DNA of 7,399 nucleotides from Actinomycetes bacterium (GTDB lineage Bacteria; Actinomycetota; Actinomycetes; Actinomycetales; Microbacteriaceae): assembly GCA_023432305.1 (NCBI GenBank), contig JAEYUT010000361.1:1-7399 (forward strand), given 5' to 3'. Made by a program: the position numbers and the translations under genes. Below the pieces are notes generated by a model. It was not told the DNA's origin. It made no database searches and saw only the letters and a program-made list of their open reading frames with translations. This document shows, in pieces, positions 1 through 6,420 of the stretch. Positions within the stretch are counted from its first letter, which is position 1, and the number at the start of each line of letters is the position of its first letter.

Positions 1-96
1 TTCGCCGGGCCGCTGTACGGCGTGTGCGAGCGCATCGGCGACGCGCTTCTGAACCCGGTGACCGTCACCCAGGTGGATGAGGAGGCGGAATCGTGA
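1..96 (+). CDS. mnhD: MnhD/MrpD antiporter subunit, C-terminal end (5' part outside window)
   Basis: Only the last 31 codons are present. The frame is open from base 1 and stops at the TGA at 94-96. The peptide begins FAGPLYGVCERIGDALLNP and ends in an acidic tail (VDEEAES). An AGPLY-type motif followed by a short helix and a polar tail fits the C-terminus of MrpD, a large proton-translocating membrane subunit related to the antiporter-like subunits of complex I. The best support is position: the stop overlaps the start of mnhE by 4 nt, in the standard Mrp order D-E-F-G. Too little remains to see any functional residue. MnhA is the less likely alternative, because MnhD normally precedes MnhE directly. 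Confidence 0.75.
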   Translation, partial: FAGPLYGVCERIGDALLNPVTVTQVDEEAES

Positions 97-656
97 CCGC
101 GCAGACCCACCGTTCGCGCCTGCAGGGCGCCTGGGCGCAGCTGCCCTTCTTCGCGTGGCTCGTGGCCGTGTGGATGATGCTGTGGGGTCAGTTCTCGATC
201 CTCGCTGCGCTCTCGGGCATCGCGGTGGCGGTGTTCGTGACGCGCGTGTTCCGCCTGCCTCCGGTCGAGCTGTCGGGGCGCATCAACCTCTGGTACGCCG
301 CCGTGTTCGCCGTGCGGTTCTTCGGTGCCGTGATCGCCGGTTCGCTGCAGGTGGCGTGGGTGGTGATCAACCCGCGGCGCGAGCCCGGCACCGCGGTGAT
401 CGCCGTGCCGCTGCGCACCGACGACGACCTCATCATGACCCATGTGGGCGTCACCGCCTCTCTCATCCCCGGCTCGCTCGTGACCGAGATCGACCGCCAG
501 GGCCGCATCATGTATCTGCATGTGATCGGCGTGCACTCTCTCGCGGATGTGGAGGAGCAGCGCGAGAAGGTGCTCGCCTGGGAGAGGCGGCTCGTGCGCG
601 CGTTCGGCTCGCGCGAGCAGTACGCGGAGCTCCGCCGAGAGGAGGCCGGATCGTGA
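93..656 (+). CDS. mnhE: MnhE/MrpE, Na+/H+ antiporter subunit E
   Basis: This 187-residue protein is a subunit of the Mrp cation/proton antiporter, a membrane complex that exports Na+ (or K+) in exchange for protons and supports pH and salt tolerance. Hydrophobic segments lie at about residues 17-52 (two helices) and 67-94. A soluble C-terminal domain follows, containing the family's TASLIPGSLVTEID stretch (about 121-134) and a charged tail. A GTG start at 93 is chosen because GAGGAGG lies 7 nt upstream and the GTGA overlap with mnhD implies translational coupling. Length and domain order are normal for actinobacterial MnhE. The next gene, mnhF, starts inside its stop codon. Confidence 0.93.
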   Translation: MTAQTHRSRLQGAWAQLPFFAWLVAVWMMLWGQFSILAALSGIAVAVFVTRVFRLPPVELSGRINLWYAAVFAVRFFGAVIAGSLQVAWVVINPRREPGTAVIAVPLRTDDDLIMTHVGVTASLIPGSLVTEIDRQGRIMYLHVIGVHSLADVEEQREKVLAWERRLVRAFGSREQYAELRREEAGS

Positions 657-922
657 ACATCCTGCTCATCGCGATCATCGCCGTGTTCGGAGTCGCCGCA
701 CTGCTCACGATCGTGCGGATCGTCGCGGGCCCGTCGATCCTCGACCGCGCCGTGGCGTCGGATGTGCTGCTGACGCAGGTGGTGTGCGTGCTGGGTGCCG
801 AGATGGCGATCAACCACCACACCCGCTCGCTGCCGATCCTGCTGATCATCGCGGCGGTCGGCGTGTTCGGCTCGATCGCGATCGCGCGGTTCGTGGCCGT
901 GAAGGAGAACAGCGGATCATGA
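653..922 (+). CDS. mnhF: MnhF/MrpF, Na+/H+ antiporter subunit F
   Basis: This is a small, 89-residue hydrophobic subunit of the Mrp antiporter with three predicted membrane helices at about residues 2-24, 37-54 and 59-82. The loop after helix 1 reads VRIVAGPSILDRAVASD, the conserved MrpF signature (R-x-x-x-GP-x-x-x-DR-x-x-x-D). The GTG start at 653 overlaps the mnhE stop (GTGA), and GAGGAGG lies about 8 nt upstream, so the start is well supported. A longer open frame continues upstream of this GTG but is only the shadow of mnhE. The stop at 920-922 overlaps the ATG of mnhG. Confidence 0.93.
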   Translation: MNILLIAIIAVFGVAALLTIVRIVAGPSILDRAVASDVLLTQVVCVLGAEMAINHHTRSLPILLIIAAVGVFGSIAIARFVAVKENSGS

Positions 923-1302
923 GCCCAGACGCCGTGCTCGACCTCATCTCGCTGCTGCTGATCCTCGGCGGCGCGATCCTGTGCCTCATCGCGGCGATCG
1001 GACTCCTGCGCCTGAAGGATGTGCCCTCGCGTCTGCATGCCGCGACGAAGCCGCAGGTGCTGGGACTCATCATGATCGCGACGGCGGCGGCTCTCTCCAT
1101 CCGCGAGTGGCATGTGGTCGCGTTCCTCGTGGTGATCGTGCTCGTGCAGTTCGCGACCGCGCCGCTGTCGGCGCACATGGTGGGCCGGCAGGCCTACCGC
1201 AACGGCACCCTCGACCGCGACACGCTCGTCGTCGACGAACTCGCGGACGCCATCCGCGCGCGGGATGAGCGCGAGGGCGGCGCCGACCGCCCGTCCAGCT
1301 GA
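919..1302 (+). CDS. mnhG: MnhG/MrpG, Na+/H+ antiporter subunit G
   Basis: This 127-residue membrane protein is the last subunit of the Mrp operon. Three helices are visible at about residues 8-30, 48-62 and 64-84. Between the first two lies the family signature GLLRLKDVPSRLHAATKPQ (28-46), and LSAHMVGRQAYR follows the last helix. The C-terminal 35 residues are charged and probably cytoplasmic. The ATG at 919 overlaps the mnhF stop by 4 nt (ATGA). The upstream AAGGAG sits about 11 nt away, a little far, so expression probably depends on coupling to mnhF. The final codons lie in a 13-bp sequence that is repeated just after the stop. Confidence 0.93.
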   Translation: MSPDAVLDLISLLLILGGAILCLIAAIGLLRLKDVPSRLHAATKPQVLGLIMIATAAALSIREWHVVAFLVVIVLVQFATAPLSAHMVGRQAYRNGTLDRDTLVVDELADAIRARDEREGGADRPSS

Positions 1303-1319
1303 CCGGCCGTCCAGCTGAC
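1291..1319 (+). repeat. 13-bp direct repeat across the mnhG stop codon
   Basis: CCGTCCAGCTGAC occurs at 1291-1303 and again at 1307-1319, 16 bp apart. The first copy contains the mnhG stop codon (TGA, 1300-1302). The second copy would supply an in-frame-looking TGA outside the gene. It looks like a small tandem duplication at the gene end. The 3' half of each copy (CAGCTGAC) also has an inverted match, GTCAGCTG, at 1376-1383. Confidence 0.6.
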
Positions 1320-1383
1320 GCACCCGGGCTCAGACGACAATCGGCGGCCGCCCACCCCGGGACGACCGCCGACTGGTCAGCTG
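1312..1383. terminator. Probable bidirectional terminator between convergent operons
   Basis: The gap between the mnhG stop (1302, + strand) and the hydratase stop (1391, - strand) contains nested inverted repeats. The inner stem pairs TCGGCGGCCG (1341-1350) with CGACCGCCGA (1363-1372), ten pairs with one mismatch and a 12-nt loop. The outer stem pairs CAGCTGAC (1312-1319) with GTCAGCTG (1376-1383), eight perfect pairs. Both lie exactly where two converging transcripts must end. No T-tract follows on either strand, so this would be a non-canonical hairpin terminator, as is common in high-GC actinobacteria. Termination is inferred, not shown. Confidence 0.55.
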
Positions 1384-1390
1384 CGCTTCA

Positions 1391-2194
1391 TCATTCGAAG
1401 CGGCACGACACGACGCCGAGCGGACCGTAGTCGGCGTGGAGCGTGTCGCCGGCGTTCACGAAGACGGGGCGTGTGAACGAGCCCGACAGGATCGGCAGGT
1501 CCGCCTCGAGCGACTCGCCGTACGGGGTGAGGCTGTTCGCGAGCCACGCGACCGCGGAGGCGGGGTGGCCCATGACGGCCGCCGAGACGCCCGACTCCTC
1601 GATGGTGCCGTTCTGGTAGAGCACGCCCGCCACCCAGCGCAGGTCGACCTCGTCGACGCGCACCGGGCGTCCGCCGAGGATCATGCCGGCGTTCGCCGCG
1701 TTGTCGCCGATCGCATCCGTGATGATGCGGGTGCCGCCCGTGACCGGGTCGCGCATCTCCAGACGCGCATCCAGGATCTCGAGCGCGGGCTGCACCCACG
1801 CGGTGGCGTCGAGCACGTCGCGCATGGTGACGTTCGGGCCGGTGAGCGGCTTGCCGAGGATGAACGCGAGCTCGACCTCGATGCGCGGCTGAATGAAGAG
1901 CGACATCGGGATCACCGACGAGTCGTTCCACATCTGGTCGTCCATGAAGAACCCGCGGTCGGGTTCGGTGACGTGCTGCGCTTTCTGCATGGCGCGCGAG
2001 GTGAGTCCGATCTTGCGCCCCGCGAGGGTGCGCCCCTGGCTGATCTTGATGTCACGCCAAGCGCGCTGGATCGCGTACGCCTCGTCGATCGTCATGTCGG
2101 GGTGCTGCACCGACAGCTGCGTCATCGGAACGCGCTTATCCTCCGCCTCGTCGAGGCGACGGGCGAGATCCTGGATGGTCGCGTCGTCCAGCAC
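1391..2194 (-). CDS. hpaH: HpaH/HpcG-type 2-oxo-hept-4-ene-1,7-dioate hydratase (or 2-hydroxypentadienoate hydratase)
   Basis: This 267-residue enzyme belongs to the MhpD/HpaH hydratase family (fumarylacetoacetase-like C-terminal fold). It adds water to a 2-hydroxy-dienoate or 2-oxo-enoate to give a 4-hydroxy-2-oxoacid, using a divalent metal. Likely metal ligands are E106 and E108 (PRIEVELAF) and E139 (PALEI), and K61 lies in GRKIGLTS. Remembered E. coli HpcG has the same length and aligns essentially without gaps, sharing GDNAANAG-, DLRW- and [12 protein letters not shown] blocks, so HpaH is closer than MhpD. The GTG start at 2194 has GGAGG 8 nt upstream, and the gap to the hydrolase stop is 3 nt. 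It is the last gene of the operon. If the pathway is mhp-like, the substrate would be 2-hydroxypenta-2,4-dienoate; this is unresolved. Confidence 0.87.
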   Translation of the reverse strand: MLDDATIQDLARRLDEAEDKRVPMTQLSVQHPDMTIDEAYAIQRAWRDIKISQGRTLAGRKIGLTSRAMQKAQHVTEPDRGFFMDDQMWNDSSVIPMSLFIQPRIEVELAFILGKPLTGPNVTMRDVLDATAWVQPALEILDARLEMRDPVTGGTRIITDAIGDNAANAGMILGGRPVRVDEVDLRWVAGVLYQNGTIEESGVSAAVMGHPASAVAWLANSLTPYGESLEADLPILSGSFTRPVFVNAGDTLHADYGPLGVVSCRFE

Positions 2195-2197
2195 CGC

Positions 2198-3094
2198 TCA
2201 GGCCTCCGCTGCGAGGAACGCGAGCGCCTCGCGGTTGAACGTCTCGGGGTCCTCGAAGTTCGGCCAGTGGGCAACGTGCGGCATCTCGAGCAGCTGCGCG
2301 TTCGGCATGAACTCGAGGATCTGGCGCGCGGTCGAGGTGTACTCTCCCCAGTCCTTGCCCGAGGCGATGATGAGCGACGGAGCCTGGATGGACTTCCACT
2401 CGTCGACGCTCAGCAGGTTGCGGTTGCGCACCTCCGAGTCCTGCAGGATGAGCAGGTGCTCGATCGTCTCGCGCGTCTCGGGCAGACGGTAGATCGCCTG
2501 ACGCAGCGCGATGAGGTCGGGCAGACGGTTCGCCTCGTCCGCGATGAGGTGCACGAACATCGCGCGGATCGACTCCCAGTCGGCCGTCTCGACGGCGGCG
2601 ATGCGCTGGCGGCGGATGCGCGACATCTTCTCGGCGCTCGCGAGCAGGCCCGCGGGCGACATGAGCACGAGCTTGCCGGTGCGCTCGGGGTTCTTCTCGG
2701 CGAAGCGCGCCGCGACCCACGCGCCGAGCGACATGCCGAAGATGTGCACCTTCTCCACGTCGAGCACGCGCAGAACGCCCTCGAGGTGGTTCACGTAGGT
2801 GTGGATCTCGTAGGGGTAGTCGGGCTTGTCGGTGTAGCCGTTGCCGACCATGTCGGGGACGATGCAGTAGTAGTCCTGGCTGAAGGCCTTGAGGCTGGGC
2901 GCGTACGCCTCCCAGTGGGCGCCCGTTCCGTGCAGCATGAGGAGCGCGGGCTTGGCGGGGTCGCCGGAGGTGACGACGCGCGTCGACACGCCGTCCACAT
3001 CGATCCACTGCTGCGTGAAGGCCACGTCGCGCAGCGAGCTCCAGATGCTGCGGAATTCGCCGGCGGGCTGGGCCTGGGTGTCGGTCTCGGTCAT
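2198..3094 (-). CDS. mhpC: MhpC/BphD-like meta-cleavage product C-C bond hydrolase (alpha/beta hydrolase)
   Basis: This 298-residue cytosolic alpha/beta hydrolase probably cleaves the C-C bond next to the keto group of the ring-opened dienedioate, releasing a carboxylic acid and a 2-hydroxydienoate. Oxyanion loop: HGTG at 55-58. Nucleophile elbow: GMSLG at 120-124 with S122. Probable acid: D248 in SGKDW. Catalytic histidine: H276 in AHWPNFEDPE, where the H-W pair is typical of MhpC/BphD enzymes. R198 may match their substrate-binding arginine. The ATG at 3094 is chosen over the much longer open frame because it fits the family's N-terminus and has GAGAGG 9 nt upstream. A 41-nt gap with a hairpin separates it from the aldolase gene. 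Function rests on family plus operon context; haloalkane dehalogenase or esterase activity is possible but less likely. Confidence 0.83.
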   Translation of the reverse strand: MTETDTQAQPAGEFRSIWSSLRDVAFTQQWIDVDGVSTRVVTSGDPAKPALLMLHGTGAHWEAYAPSLKAFSQDYYCIVPDMVGNGYTDKPDYPYEIHTYVNHLEGVLRVLDVEKVHIFGMSLGAWVAARFAEKNPERTGKLVLMSPAGLLASAEKMSRIRRQRIAAVETADWESIRAMFVHLIADEANRLPDLIALRQAIYRLPETRETIEHLLILQDSEVRNRNLLSVDEWKSIQAPSLIIASGKDWGEYTSTARQILEFMPNAQLLEMPHVAHWPNFEDPETFNREALAFLAAEA

Positions 3095-3114
3095 GTCGTG
3101 AGTCCTCTCGGTTG

Positions 3115-3132
3115 CGGTACGTCGGCGTACCG
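3115..3132 (-). other. Intercistronic hairpin after the aldolase stop codon
   Basis: On the transcribed strand the sequence is CGGTACG, loop CCGA, CGTACCG: a perfect 7-bp stem with a 4-nt loop, starting 3 nt after the aldolase stop codon and about 20 nt before the hydrolase start. It lies in the longest gap of an otherwise nearly gapless operon. There is no U-tract, so it is unlikely to be a strong terminator. A role in mRNA processing, 3'-end protection or moderating downstream expression is inferred. Confidence 0.5.
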
Positions 3133-3135
3133 GGT

Positions 3136-3912
3136 TCAGGTGTTGTCGGGTTCGGGGCACAGCTCGGAGACGACCGAGCGCAGTGCACCGGCGAGCAGGG
3201 CGCTGTCGGTGGCGGCGCCGACGAAGGCGTAGCCGCGACGGGCGAGGCGCCGCGCCTGCTGCGGGTCGCGGGTGAGTCCGCCGAGCGGCTTGCCGGCGGC
3301 GAGCACGGCGCGCTCGACCTCCTCCACGACCGCGACGACGTCCGGATGCCCCGGCTCGCCGAGGTGGCCCATGGTCGCCGCGAGATCGGCGGTGCCGATG
3401 AACACCGCGTCGATGCCGTCGACGGCGAGGATCTCCTCGACGTTCCCCGCGCCCTCGATCGACTCGATCTGCACGATGAGGCAGATCTGCTCGCGGGCCG
3501 TCGCGAGGTAGCCGGGCCGGCGTCCCCAGCCGCCGGCCCGTGTCTGGGACGAGACGCCGCGCGTGCCCTCGGGGGCGTAGCGCGTCGCCGCGACGATCTC
3601 GCGAGCCTGCTCGGCCGATTCCACCATCGGGATGAGCAGGTTCTGCACTCCGATGTCGAGCAGCCGCACGATCTCGGCGTGGCTGCCCTCCATGGGGCGC
3701 ACGATGACGTCCGTCGGGTGCGCGGATGCCGCTCGCAGCGCATCGAGCACGTCGCGGTGCGTGAGCGGGCTGTGCTCGGCGTCGATGAGCATCCAGTCGA
3801 ATCCGCTGGCTGCGGTGAGCTCGACGACATCCGCCGATGCGCCGAGCACCGTCCACACACCGAACTGGCTGCGGTCGCCGCCGAGGCGCGCGAGGAAGCC
3901 GTTCTCACGCAT
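3136..3912 (-). CDS. hpaI: HpaI/HpcH-family class II (metal-dependent) 4-hydroxy-2-oxoacid aldolase
   Basis: This protein splits a 4-hydroxy-2-oxoacid to pyruvate and an aldehyde. Numbered from the ATG at 3912 it has 258 residues. Family residues are visible: H47 (FDWMLIDAEH), R72 (VIVRP), E150 (VQIES) and D176 (FIGTADLA), corresponding to the catalytic His and Arg and the two metal ligands of HpaI. A GTG at 3924 would add four residues (262), but the ATG matches the HpaI N-terminus better (MRENGF versus MENSF) and reduces the overlap with the hydroxylase gene to 8 nt. Neither start has a clear ribosome site, suggesting coupling. IGTADLA replaces the usual IGPADLS. Expected products are pyruvate with acetaldehyde or succinic semialdehyde, depending on the acid. 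Citrate-lyase-beta-like aldolases with other substrates are an alternative. Confidence 0.87.
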   Translation of the reverse strand: MRENGFLARLGGDRSQFGVWTVLGASADVVELTAASGFDWMLIDAEHSPLTHRDVLDALRAASAHPTDVIVRPMEGSHAEIVRLLDIGVQNLLIPMVESAEQAREIVAATRYAPEGTRGVSSQTRAGGWGRRPGYLATAREQICLIVQIESIEGAGNVEEILAVDGIDAVFIGTADLAATMGHLGEPGHPDVVAVVEEVERAVLAAGKPLGGLTRDPQQARRLARRGYAFVGAATDSALLAGALRSVVSELCPEPDNT

Positions 3913-5416
3913 GCGTGCGCTCACGTTCGCCGGCGCCCGTCATGGCGGCGATCTCGTCGACGGCCGCACGCACGGCGTCGACGTGCGCGTAGGTGCCGAA
4001 GTAGTACCGGTCCGGTCGCACGATCGCTGCCTCGGCGCGCACCCGGTCGAGCCACAGACGGGCGTCTCCCGTCGCGACGACACGGGCGATGCCTGCCTCG
4101 TCGATGCGCGCGAGGAGCGCCTCGTCGAGCGAGGCGGCGAACTCCTCCGTCATGGCGAGCGCGAAACGGTAGCCGACGTGCTCGTCGAACCGGCTGCCGT
4201 CGGCGAGTCGGGTCTGGGGGGCGAGCGTTCCGGCGAGCTCGTCGCCGGCGGCGAACGCTCCGGCTCCGAGACGCGGCGGGGTACCGGAGCCCTCCCGGCC
4301 GACGCGCTTGTTGAGCGCGGTGAGCTGGGACTTGTCGGGTGCGGTGAGGACCGTCCCGAGGGCCGTGGCGGTGCGGATGTAGAACCGGGCGTGCTCGGCG
4401 CGCTCGTTCTCGTAGTCGGCGAGGATGCTCGGGTCGGCGCCGTCGCGGATGATCGCCTGCAGTCGCCACACGAGTGTCGCGACGTCGCGCACGCCGGTGC
4501 ACAGGCCCTGGCCGAGGAACGGCGGCGTCTGGTGTGCCGCGTCGCCCGCGAGCAGAAGCCGTCCGTGCCACCACGTGCGCGAGACGAGCGAGCGGTGCGT
4601 GTAGACCGCCGCGCGCAGCAGCTGCGAGTTCTCGGGGGTGACCCAGCGCTCGACGCGCTTCCACAGCACCTCGGGCTCGACCGCGTTCTCGAGGTCCTCG
4701 TCGGGGCGGGCGCGGAACTCGAAGCGGCGGATGTTGCGCACGACGTTGATGTAGATGATCGGCGCCTCGGCGTCGGCGTAGTGCACATTCACACCGGGGA
4801 GGTCGACGGTCTCGTCGATCTCGAAGTCCGCCACGATCCACGGCTGGTTGAGACCGAAGTCCTCCAGCTCCGCGCCGATCGTGCGCCGCACGATCGACCG
4901 TCCGCCGTCGCATCCGATGACGTAGCGAGCGCGCACCTCGCGGGCGTTGCCCGTGACGAGGTCGGTGGCGGTGACGCTCGCGGCGTCGGCATCCTGATCG
5001 ACCTCGGTGACCTCGTGCGAGAGCAGCAGCGTCACGCCCGCCCGACTGACGAGTCCGTCGCGCAGCACCCGCTCGAGGTCGGGCTGGTGCACGTTGTAGC
5101 GGTCGGGCCAGGCCTGCAGGCCCTCGCCGGAGACGCCGGGCCGCGTGGTCACGAGGTTGCCGTCGACGTCGCGGTACTCGGTGCCGCGGAACACCTTCAG
5201 CAGGGGCTCCAGCTGGTCGGTGAGTCCGATGGCCTGCACGACGCGCATGATCTCGCCGTCCATGCCGACGGCGCGCGGGATGGGGAGGATATCGGGTTCG
5301 CGGTCGAGTGCGATGACCGTGAGGCCGGCCTCGTCCAGCAGGTTGGCCATGAAGGCTCCCACCGGACCGAGGCCGACGATCACGACATCGCAGTCGTACG
5401 AGGTGTCACTGGTCAC
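3905..5416 (-). CDS. mhpA: MhpA-like FAD-dependent aromatic hydroxylase, likely 3-(3-hydroxyphenyl)propionate 2-monooxygenase
   Basis: This 503-residue group A flavoprotein monooxygenase uses NAD(P)H and O2 to hydroxylate a phenol to a catechol. The N-terminal dinucleotide fold has GLGPVG at 15-20 and an acidic end of strand 2 (LDRE, 37-40). The DG motif is CDGGRS at 169-174, and the FAD-ribityl GD motif is LLLAGDAAHQTPPFLGQG at 287-304. The C-terminus has the thioredoxin-like tail with RPDRYYFG (467-474). PRAVGMDGE and QPDLERVLR are typical of MhpA-type enzymes. It is about 50 residues shorter than E. coli MhpA. The GTG start at 5416 has AGGAC a few bases upstream, and the dioxygenase stop lies 18 nt before it. 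Adjacent genes for ring cleavage and C-C hydrolysis support a 3-hydroxyphenylpropionate-type substrate, but related families act on resorcinols, chlorophenols or polyketides. Confidence 0.85.
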   Translation of the reverse strand: MTSDTSYDCDVVIVGLGPVGAFMANLLDEAGLTVIALDREPDILPIPRAVGMDGEIMRVVQAIGLTDQLEPLLKVFRGTEYRDVDGNLVTTRPGVSGEGLQAWPDRYNVHQPDLERVLRDGLVSRAGVTLLLSHEVTEVDQDADAASVTATDLVTGNAREVRARYVIGCDGGRSIVRRTIGAELEDFGLNQPWIVADFEIDETVDLPGVNVHYADAEAPIIYINVVRNIRRFEFRARPDEDLENAVEPEVLWKRVERWVTPENSQLLRAAVYTHRSLVSRTWWHGRLLLAGDAAHQTPPFLGQGLCTGVRDVATLVWRLQAIIRDGADPSILADYENERAEHARFYIRTATALGTVLTAPDKSQLTALNKRVGREGSGTPPRLGAGAFAAGDELAGTLAPQTRLADGSRFDEHVGYRFALAMTEEFAASLDEALLARIDEAGIARVVATGDARLWLDRVRAEAAIVRPDRYYFGTYAHVDAVRAAVDEIAAMTGAGERERTHA

Positions 5417-5434
5417 TCGGACGTCCTGCTTCGT

Positions 5435-6307
5435 TCAGTTGCCGCGGGCGGCGAAGCCCGACATGGCGATGCCCATGCCGGTGATCCACTCGCGAACCGG
5501 CTCGTAGGCGACGCGGTCGAGCGGCTTGGCTCCTGCCGCGTACGCGGCGAGCCAGGTGCGCACCTCGTTCACGCCGACGCCGGCCGGGTTGAGGTCGTCC
5601 TGGGTGAGCGCTTCCGCCCACGCGGTGTCCTCCTGGCCGAGCTGTGCGAGGAACCACTCGTCCCATTCGGGGCGGATGGCGTCCTTGGCGGCTTCGCGGT
5701 GCTGGGCGCTGATGGCGCGGCGCTCCTCCTCGGAGAGCCCTTCGTCGACGAGCGCGAGGGTGGGCGGGTTGTGCGAGAGGCCGCCGGATCCGATGAACAG
5801 CACGCGCTCGTCGCGCGTCGAGAGGATCTCGCGGATGGCGTGCCCGAGCGCGATGGCGCGTGCGGGGCGGCCGAGCGGCGGGGTGGCGCAGTTGATGAAG
5901 ATGGGGATGATCGGCACGGAGTCGAGCGGGCCGATGACGTCGGCGACGGTCTGGCCGAATCCGTGGTCGAGCGCGACTCGGCGCGTGATGGCGATGTCGA
6001 AGTCGCGCGCGATGAGCTCTGCGGTGAGCTCCTTGGCGAGCTCGGTGGGGACGTCGTACTCGCCGGTGGGCGAGCGGAGGTCGCCGAGGCCTTCGGCCGA
6101 GTACACGACGGAGATCGAGGGAAGGATCTCGGTGAACGAGCGGCGGTGGTCGGATCCGAAGAAGATCACGAGCGTCGGCGCGAACTCCTTGACGGCGTCG
6201 CGCACTTCGCGCAGACCGCTGCGGAAGACGTCTCCGAACTGCTCTTCGTCGTCACGCGCGAACCCCGGGCTGTGCGACAGGCACAGCGTCTGGCTGACAT
6301 ACCCCAT
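5435..6307 (-). CDS. mhpB: MhpB-like class III extradiol ring-cleavage dioxygenase (2,3-dihydroxyphenylpropionate 1,2-dioxygenase type)
   Basis: This 290-residue LigB-superfamily enzyme uses Fe(II) and O2 to open a catechol ring next to the diol, giving the substrate for the C-C hydrolase. Family motifs are CLSHSP with H12, SDH with H54, LDHGF with D114 and H115, and GSGGLSH with H179, followed by NPEW-like and REWI segments near the C-terminus. H115 and H179 coincide with the histidines reported as catalytic in E. coli MhpB. About 20 residues are missing relative to the E. coli protein, mainly in the charged loop after GSGGLSH. The ATG at 6307 has GGGAG 8 nt upstream; the open frame extending further upstream runs into the control region and regulator gene. 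It is the first gene of the catabolic operon and divergent from the GntR gene. Confidence 0.88.
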   Translation of the reverse strand: MGYVSQTLCLSHSPGFARDDEEQFGDVFRSGLREVRDAVKEFAPTLVIFFGSDHRRSFTEILPSISVVYSAEGLGDLRSPTGEYDVPTELAKELTAELIARDFDIAITRRVALDHGFGQTVADVIGPLDSVPIIPIFINCATPPLGRPARAIALGHAIREILSTRDERVLFIGSGGLSHNPPTLALVDEGLSEEERRAISAQHREAAKDAIRPEWDEWFLAQLGQEDTAWAEALTQDDLNPAGVGVNEVRTWLAAYAAGAKPLDRVAYEPVREWITGMGIAMSGFAARGN

Positions 6308-6315
6308 TGTTGTAG

Positions 6316-6353
6316 CTCCCGTCTCAGGATGTACGGCTATATACCGCTGTATA
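6316..6353 (-). promoter_or_regulatory. Probable promoter and ribosome-binding site of the catabolic operon
   Basis: GGGAG (6316-6320 on the - strand) lies 8 nt before the dioxygenase ATG and is a plausible ribosome site. Further upstream, TATATA (6338-6343) or TATACA (6348-6353, read on the - strand) can serve as the -10 box. A TGGACA (6368-6373) resembles a -35 box, but its spacing to these candidates is 14 or 24 nt, not 16-18, so no full sigma-70-type promoter can be fixed. The -10 candidates coincide with the repeated regulatory motif. Confidence 0.45.
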
Positions 6354-6358
6354 CCGTA
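6338..6358. promoter_or_regulatory. Tandem candidate operator (two TATACCG copies, 10 bp apart)
   Basis: TATACCG occurs at 6340-6346 and 6350-6356, one helical turn apart, so both sites face the same side of the DNA. The second is centred on the palindrome GTATAC (6349-6354), a core seen in operators of FadR/VanR-type GntR regulators; the first is ATATAC. They overlie the -10 candidates of the catabolic operon, so a bound protein would block polymerase. The neighbouring GntR/FCD protein is the inferred ligand. Confidence 0.5.
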
Positions 6359-6365
6359 GCATGGC

Positions 6366-6419
6366 GGTGTCCACATTCTGTACCTCGGCTTCCACCCGAC
6401 CGAGCCGAAGTGGTGTCCA
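6366..6419. repeat. 8-bp direct repeat GGTGTCCA, two copies in the divergent control region
   Basis: GGTGTCCA occurs at 6366-6373 and 6412-6419, 46 bp apart. Each copy lies next to a TATACCG site, but on different sides: 10 bp downstream of the tandem pair and just before the third copy. Between the repeats, TCGGCT (6385-6390) and AGCCGA (6403-6408) form a 6-bp inverted repeat. The repeat may be a secondary regulator site or simply chance. Confidence 0.35.
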
Positions 6420-6420
6420 G

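Noticed and set aside
1436..3232. Very long open frame (598 codons) on the + strand opposite the hydratase and hydrolase genes
   Set aside because: The translation is a low-complexity run of R, V, H, D, E and L without any domain, as expected for the antisense shadow of high-GC genes. Both genes on the other strand have complete catalytic motifs.
2136..3908. 590-codon - strand frame overlapping three catabolic genes
   Set aside because: Low-complexity Arg/Ser/Pro/Ala translation in a different frame from the enzymes that carry real motifs.
3112..4314. 400-codon + strand open frame opposite the aldolase and hydroxylase genes
   Set aside because: Arg/Ala-rich shadow translation with no recognisable motif, and no ribosome site; the - strand genes explain the region.
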